A stretch of 64,000 nt of DNA. Source: Methanoplanus endosymbiosus (GTDB taxonomy: Archaea > Halobacteriota > Methanomicrobia > Methanomicrobiales > Methanomicrobiaceae). The position numbers were made by a program, and so were the translations under genes. Location of the stretch: positions 1,178,001 to 1,242,000 of the forward strand of contig NZ_CP096115.1 in assembly GCF_024662215.1 (NCBI RefSeq), in the 5' to 3' direction. The number at the start of each line of letters is the position of its first letter. Position 1 is the first letter of the stretch. The notes below the pieces were generated by a model. It was not told the origin of the DNA. It made no database searches and was given only the letters and a program-made list of their open reading frames with translations. Of this stretch, positions 59,810-64,000 are shown one piece after another.

Positions 59810-60949
59810 TTATTTCATTGAATCCTTGACTTTACCCACCACATCAGAGAAGAAGCCATGTTTCTTTCCTTTTTTATTGCTTTCAATCTCAACGATGCGG
59901 CTGTAAAGCTCCCTCTCCTCTTCAGTAATATGCTTCGGGATGACAATTTTGATCCTGACAAGCAGGTCTCCCGGCCTTCCGCGTCTTCTGACACCCTCTC
60001 CGGGTATCTTAAGCGCAATTCCGTGCTGCACACCTGCCGGAATCTTAAGCTCAACATCACGATCATCTATCGTCTTTATATCAACCTTAGATCCTACTGC
60101 GGCACGTGCAGCAGAGATCTCAACTGAAGTCTCAAGGTTATCACCGATTCTTCTGAAATTGTTATCCGGAAGAACCTCAACCTCAATGAAGAGATCACCA
60201 TTGGGCGCACCGGGATCTCCGGCCTCGCCATACCCGTCCATGCGCAGGCGCATACCGCTCTCGACACCGGCAGGGATATTTACAGTAATTGTACGTTTTA
60301 CCCTTGTATGTCCCGACCCATTGCAGGACTTGCAGACCTCTTCCGGAATTTTGCCGCGTCCGCTGCACATCGAACAGGTGACCATGGATACGAAGTTGCC
60401 AAACGGGGTCCTGTTTTCACGTTTCTCCTGCCCATTTCCGCCACAGCGTGGACAGACCCTTGTTTTTTTGGTCTTACTCCCCGTACCGTCACATTCCTGA
60501 CATGGTTCGGTATGCATGACATCGGCATCCCTTGATGATCCAAGCACAGCATCCCTCAGAGAGATCTGTACCCTCATCAGGAGATCAGCGCCGGGCTGAG
60601 GGCCTCTTGGCCCGCGCCTTGGGCCGCCGCCGAAGAAGGCATCAAATATATCTCCAAAGCCACCGAAATCGGCTGTAAAACCCCCGCCTCCAAATCCTCC
60701 ACCTGAATACTGCCCCTTTGAGGCACTTGTAAAGGTGTCATGACCCATATGGTCGTACTGGGCCCTCTTCTGGGAATCGGAGAGAACGCTGTAGGCCTCA
60801 TTTATCTCCTTAAATTTATCCTCAGCGCCCTCATCCTTACAGACATCCGGGTGGTACTTCTTTGTCAGGGTGCGGTAGGCTTTCTTAATCTCCTGTTCAG
60901 TCGCATTCTTCGGGATGTTTAAGACATCATAATAATTATTCGCACCCAT
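59810..60949 (-). CDS. dnaJ: Chaperone DnaJ
   Basis: DnaJ delivers substrates to DnaK and stimulates its ATPase. The 379-residue protein has the J domain with HPD near 32-34, a Gly-rich region, four CxxCxGxG zinc repeats (CQECDGTG, CPRCGGNG, CSMCSGRG, CKSCNGSG) and the C-terminal substrate domains. It is 23 bases downstream of dnaK. Confidence 0.97.
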   Translation of the reverse strand: MGANNYYDVLNIPKNATEQEIKKAYRTLTKKYHPDVCKDEGAEDKFKEINEAYSVLSDSQKRAQYDHMGHDTFTSASKGQYSGGGFGGGGFTADFGGFGDIFDAFFGGGPRRGPRGPQPGADLLMRVQISLRDAVLGSSRDADVMHTEPCQECDGTGSKTKKTRVCPRCGGNGQEKRENRTPFGNFVSMVTCSMCSGRGKIPEEVCKSCNGSGHTRVKRTITVNIPAGVESGMRLRMDGYGEAGDPGAPNGDLFIEVEVLPDNNFRRIGDNLETSVEISAARAAVGSKVDIKTIDDRDVELKIPAGVQHGIALKIPGEGVRRRGRPGDLLVRIKIVIPKHITEEERELYSRIVEIESNKKGKKHGFFSDVVGKVKDSMK

Positions 60950-60972
60950 GATTCATACCGTCCATTAAAGAA

Positions 60973-62832
60973 TTATTCCTTCTTCTCTGAATCATTCTTT
61001 ACTTCATAATCGGCATCAAAGACAGTGTCATCCTCAGCCTGTGCACCGGAAGTTCCTTCTCCTTCCTGGCCTTTTGCTGCTTCTGCTTCGGCTGCTGCCT
61101 TCTGGTAAAGCTTTGTTGATGCTGCAAAAACAGCTTCTGTGAGTTCCTCGGTGTCCTTCTTGATTGCCTCGACATCATCCTCTTCAATGCTCTTCTTCAG
61201 CTTTTCAACAGATGTCTCAATCTTACCTTTATCCTCGGCATCAAGTTTATCCTCACTCTCCTTTAAGAGTTTTTCAGCGGCAAATACACCATTGTCAGCT
61301 GCATTGCGGACTTCTATCTCTTCACGCTTCTTCTTGTCATCTTCCTCAAAGTCCTTTGCCTTTTTGACCATCTCATCAATCTCATCATCGGTAAGCTTTT
61401 TGTCGCCGGAGATTGTTATAGCCTGACTGTTGCCTGTGCCTAAGTCCTTTGCAGAGACATTGATAATGCCGTTTGCATCAATATCAAAAGTAACCTCAAT
61501 CTGAGGGATACCGCGTGGTGCAGGAGGAATTCCTGTAAGCTGGAACTTTCCGAGTGTGAAGTTGTCTGCCGCAAGGGCACGCTCACCCTGCACAACATGA
61601 ATTTCCACACTTGTCTGGTTATCAGCTGCGGTTGTGAAGATCTGACTCTTCTTTGTCGGAATTGTGGTGTTTCTCTCAATGAGCTTTGTTGCAATGCCGC
61701 CCATCGTTTCAATGGAAAGTGTGAGCGGAGTTACATCGAGAAGAACAATATCCTTTGCTTCTCCTGTAAGCACACCAGCCTGAATGGATGCACCGACTGC
61801 GACACATTCGTCAGGGTTAATACCCTTATCCGGGTCTTTTCCAAGAAGGCTCTTTATTCTCTCCTGAACAAGCGGTACACGGGTTGAACCTCCGACAAGG
61901 AGAACATGGTCGATATCAGCAGCAGTAAGCCCTGCATCTTTAAGCGCCTGCTTAACCGGCCCGATTGTCCGGTCAACAAGATCACCAACAAGCTGTTCAA
62001 ACTTTGAACGGGTCAGATCCATATCGAGGAATTTCGGGCCTGAAGCATCGGTGGTGATATATGGCAGGTTTATGTTTGTCTTGGGTGTTGAGGAGAGTTC
62101 CTTCTTTGCATTCTCTGCTGCGTCACGGATACGCTGCATTGCCATCTTGTCTTTGGTAAGGTCAATGCCCTCCTTCTTCTTAAACTCCCCGACAACATAC
62201 TCAACGACCCTCTCATCAAGGTCATCTCCGCCAAGGTGGTTGTCCCCTGCGGTTGACTGAACTTCAAAGACACCGTCTCCGAGAGTCAGAATTGAGACAT
62301 CAAATGTACCGCCACCAAGATCATATACAAGAATTGTAGCATCATGCTCTTTATCAATACCATAGGCAAGTGCACTGGCTGTAGGCTCATTTATGATACG
62401 GAGAACTTCAAGACCGGCAATCCTGCCTGCATCCTTTGTTGCATTCCTCTGTGCATCGTTGAAGTATGCCGGAACTGTAATCACAGCTTTTTTGATCTCC
62501 TCACCAAGATATGCCTCGGCATCCACCTTCAGCTTCTGAAGAATCATTGCAGAGATCTCCTGCGGTGTGAATGCCTTATCGTCAATTTTAACCTTCCTGT
62601 CAGTGCCCATATCACGCTTGATTGAGCTGATGGTCTTGTCAGAGTTTGTAACAGCCTGACGCTTTGCAAGACTTCCGACAAGTCTCTCTCCGTCTTTTGA
62701 GAATGCAACAACTGATGGTGTTGTCCTTGTACCTTCTGTATTTGCGATAACAACCGGTTTTCCACCCTCCATGACTGCCATGCAGGAGTTGGTTGTTCCG
62801 AGATCAATACCTATTACTTTATTTGAAACCAT
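60973..62832 (-). CDS. dnaK: Chaperone DnaK (Hsp70)
   Basis: The 619-residue Hsp70 has [18 protein letters not shown] at the N-terminus, the ATPase motifs [13 protein letters not shown] and [11 protein letters not shown], and a substrate domain ending in an acidic tail. It is close to bacterial DnaK, as expected since archaea acquired the DnaK-DnaJ-GrpE set from bacteria. It lies in the order grpE-dnaK-dnaJ, with 5 bases to grpE. Confidence 0.97.
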   Translation of the reverse strand: MVSNKVIGIDLGTTNSCMAVMEGGKPVVIANTEGTRTTPSVVAFSKDGERLVGSLAKRQAVTNSDKTISSIKRDMGTDRKVKIDDKAFTPQEISAMILQKLKVDAEAYLGEEIKKAVITVPAYFNDAQRNATKDAGRIAGLEVLRIINEPTASALAYGIDKEHDATILVYDLGGGTFDVSILTLGDGVFEVQSTAGDNHLGGDDLDERVVEYVVGEFKKKEGIDLTKDKMAMQRIRDAAENAKKELSSTPKTNINLPYITTDASGPKFLDMDLTRSKFEQLVGDLVDRTIGPVKQALKDAGLTAADIDHVLLVGGSTRVPLVQERIKSLLGKDPDKGINPDECVAVGASIQAGVLTGEAKDIVLLDVTPLTLSIETMGGIATKLIERNTTIPTKKSQIFTTAADNQTSVEIHVVQGERALAADNFTLGKFQLTGIPPAPRGIPQIEVTFDIDANGIINVSAKDLGTGNSQAITISGDKKLTDDEIDEMVKKAKDFEEDDKKKREEIEVRNAADNGVFAAEKLLKESEDKLDAEDKGKIETSVEKLKKSIEEDDVEAIKKDTEELTEAVFAASTKLYQKAAAEAEAAKGQEGEGTSGAQAEDDTVFDADYEVKNDSEKKE

Positions 62833-62837
62833 GATTT

Positions 62838-63437
62838 TTATTCCTCCTTACCTTTTGATACGGCAACTTTTGCGCACCGGATTACTTTATCATCCATGCA
62901 GTAGCCGCAGACAATTTCATCAATAATTATACCTTCTTCACTATCCGATGGCACATAGGCGATCGCCTCATGCTTATTCGGATCAAATTGTTTATCCACA
63001 GACTCCATGGGTGTTATAGAGTGGGACTTCAGGACTTTTTCAAGAATTTTCTGGATCTGTTCAAGGCCTTCCCTTAATCTGCTGTCATCGTCTGACTTTA
63101 AGGCGCGGTCAATGTTATCTGAGACTTCAAGGATCTCAATGGAAAAACTCTCAACTGCACGCTTTGAACGGTCAGAAATCTCCTTTAAACTTCTCTTTCT
63201 GTAGTTTTCAAAATCTGCTGCAAGTCTGAGATATTTACCCTTTAACTCCGCGTTCTCTGCAATAAGTCTTTCCTCAGCAGAGATCTCCTTACATTCATCC
63301 GTACCAGCAGAAGTGCCACTGCCATCTTCCGGGGGATTATCTCCCGGAATTTCAGGCCCGCTGCCCGGCCCAGTATCCGGATTATCCCGGACATTTTCCT
63401 CAGAAATTTTTTCTTCTGAATTATCCTTATTCATCAT
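62838..63437 (-). CDS. grpE: Nucleotide exchange factor GrpE
   Basis: GrpE releases ADP from DnaK. The 199-residue protein has an acidic Pro/Gly-rich N-terminus, the long dimer helix (about 60-110, with [10 protein letters not shown]), and the C-terminal beta domain with [15 protein letters not shown] and the closing GKEE. The first two codons are both Met, so the start may be 63434. It leads the chaperone operon. Confidence 0.95.
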   Translation of the reverse strand: MMNKDNSEEKISEENVRDNPDTGPGSGPEIPGDNPPEDGSGTSAGTDECKEISAEERLIAENAELKGKYLRLAADFENYRKRSLKEISDRSKRAVESFSIEILEVSDNIDRALKSDDDSRLREGLEQIQKILEKVLKSHSITPMESVDKQFDPNKHEAIAYVPSDSEEGIIIDEIVCGYCMDDKVIRCAKVAVSKGKEE

Positions 63438-63603
63438 CCATCCTCCAAAGAGTCCTGATTATACTCGTAATACCATAATAGATGGATTGTAGTTCTATAT
63501 AAATGTTTTCCAAGTGCCGCAAGCAGTTCTATAAATAGTTTTAGATCAGGCAAAATCAGCAAAAACAATTATAATTATTTATTTCCGGAAAAATGTAAAT
63601 GGA

Positions 63604-64000
63604 TTATCTGGTTTTTATCCCCATATCACGCACTAACTCTTTCATCCTGGGCGCAGGCTCTTTCCACCTCCAGAGTCCAAAGCGCACATATCCGGGATCA
63701 AGCTTATTCTTCTTCGCCCATTTTAAGAGATAGTCCTCCCAGGTCTTATACAGATCAGGAAGAATACCACGTGTCCTTCCGGCCTCACTCTCAAGCATTG
63801 CAGGGCACATCCGGCACACCACTCTCCCACAGCCTATATCATAGAGGGGATTTAACGGAAGTTCACGCCACCAGATGTACAGGAATACCTCCAGAGCACG
63901 CCAGTTCCTTATCGGAGAAAGCCTGACCTTAATGGAGTCATCTCCCAGAATACCGATGCCAAACCGTCGTCCAGTCCGGACAATGACAGAACCAGGTGTG
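63604..64000 (-). CDS. PAPS-reductase-family protein, C-terminal part, truncated by window edge
   Basis: I extended the frame upstream by hand to the window edge. The visible 131 residues include KVRLSPIRNWRALEVFLYIW and ELPLNPLYDIGCGRVVCRMC, the C-terminal hallmarks of the phosphoadenosine-phosphosulfate reductase family in methanogens. CGRVVCRMCPAM suggests an iron-sulfur site. The rest of the protein and its start lie beyond 64000. Such archaeal members are often fused to other domains, which cannot be seen here. Confidence 0.85.
   Translation of the reverse strand, partial: TPGSVIVRTGRRFGIGILGDDSIKVRLSPIRNWRALEVFLYIWWRELPLNPLYDIGCGRVVCRMCPAMLESEAGRTRGILPDLYKTWEDYLLKWAKKNKLDPGYVRFGLWRWKEPAPRMKELVRDMGIKTR

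Noticed and set aside
60308-60535. Plus-strand frames over dnaJ
   Set aside because: They are antisense to the zinc-finger repeats of dnaJ.

Overview
The window comes from a euryarchaeal methanogen, most likely order Methanomicrobiales. The evidence is an archaeal 16S-tRNA(Ala)-23S-5S rRNA operon, an EF-1alpha gene next to ribosomal protein S10, archaeal information-processing genes (FEN1, RadA, SMC/ScpA, TrmG10), three coenzyme F420 genes (cofE, cofC, cofG), archaeal CobT and CobS, and a kinase with a receiver-PAS layout common in this order. Base composition is moderate and quite uniform. I see no intact insertion sequence, prophage or CRISPR array. Species cannot be fixed from reading alone.

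Layout. 1-1841: a truncated signalling kinase on the minus strand. 2064-7350: the rRNA operon on the minus strand. Both the 16S and the 23S are framed by inverted repeats that fold into textbook bulge-helix-bulge processing sites, and the leader holds two TATA-like promoters and two hairpins. 7650-12758: scpA, smc and a repeat-built coiled-coil gene (minus). 12935-16617: a tightly overlapping plus-strand operon glyA-folD-dihydropteroate synthase-like-cofE, which meets cofC tail to tail. 17459-20471: cofG-purC-purS-purQ-ftrB (minus). 20630-27257: FEN1, a small membrane protein, a presenilin-type protease, a NOG1-type GTPase, an HTH-CBS regulator, a PRC-barrel protein, a HAD phosphatase and RadA. 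27344-31648: a divergent Ser-rich RPA-like protein, lysA and dapL, probably one operon with radA and the phosphatase.

32012-45530: a small unknown gene with fdhD, a long U32 protein, two tandem giant HEAT-repeat paralogues, a methyltransferase-like/bactofilin-like pair and an Agl23-type membrane glycosyltransferase. 45549-47167: rpsJ and the EF-1alpha gene. 47350-54983: a small Cys-containing protein, a small sulfite-reductase-like protein, cobS, a molybdopterin oxidoreductase with a mini cytochrome-b-like partner, cobT, guaAA, a YkgJ-type protein, a TraB-type membrane protein and a nitroreductase. 55162-64000: an HPS-RraA fusion, repeats and a probable IS200/IS605 relic, a dUTPase/dCTP-deaminase-family protein, an unknown nuclease-like protein, trmG10, dnaJ-dnaK-grpE and a truncated PAPS-reductase-family gene.

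Most genes are housekeeping. The points I find most worth a second look are the lysA gene that seems to begin at a CTG overlapping the dapL stop codon, the Mo-enzyme/mini-cytochrome pair in an order thought to lack cytochromes, the tandem HEAT paralogues, the RPA-like protein with very long Ser/Gly linkers, the dUTPase/Dcd-family protein with Cys at the deaminase Glu position, the coiled-coil gene upstream of smc, and the paired IS605-like palindromes. I do not see one clear undescribed defence or mobile system.
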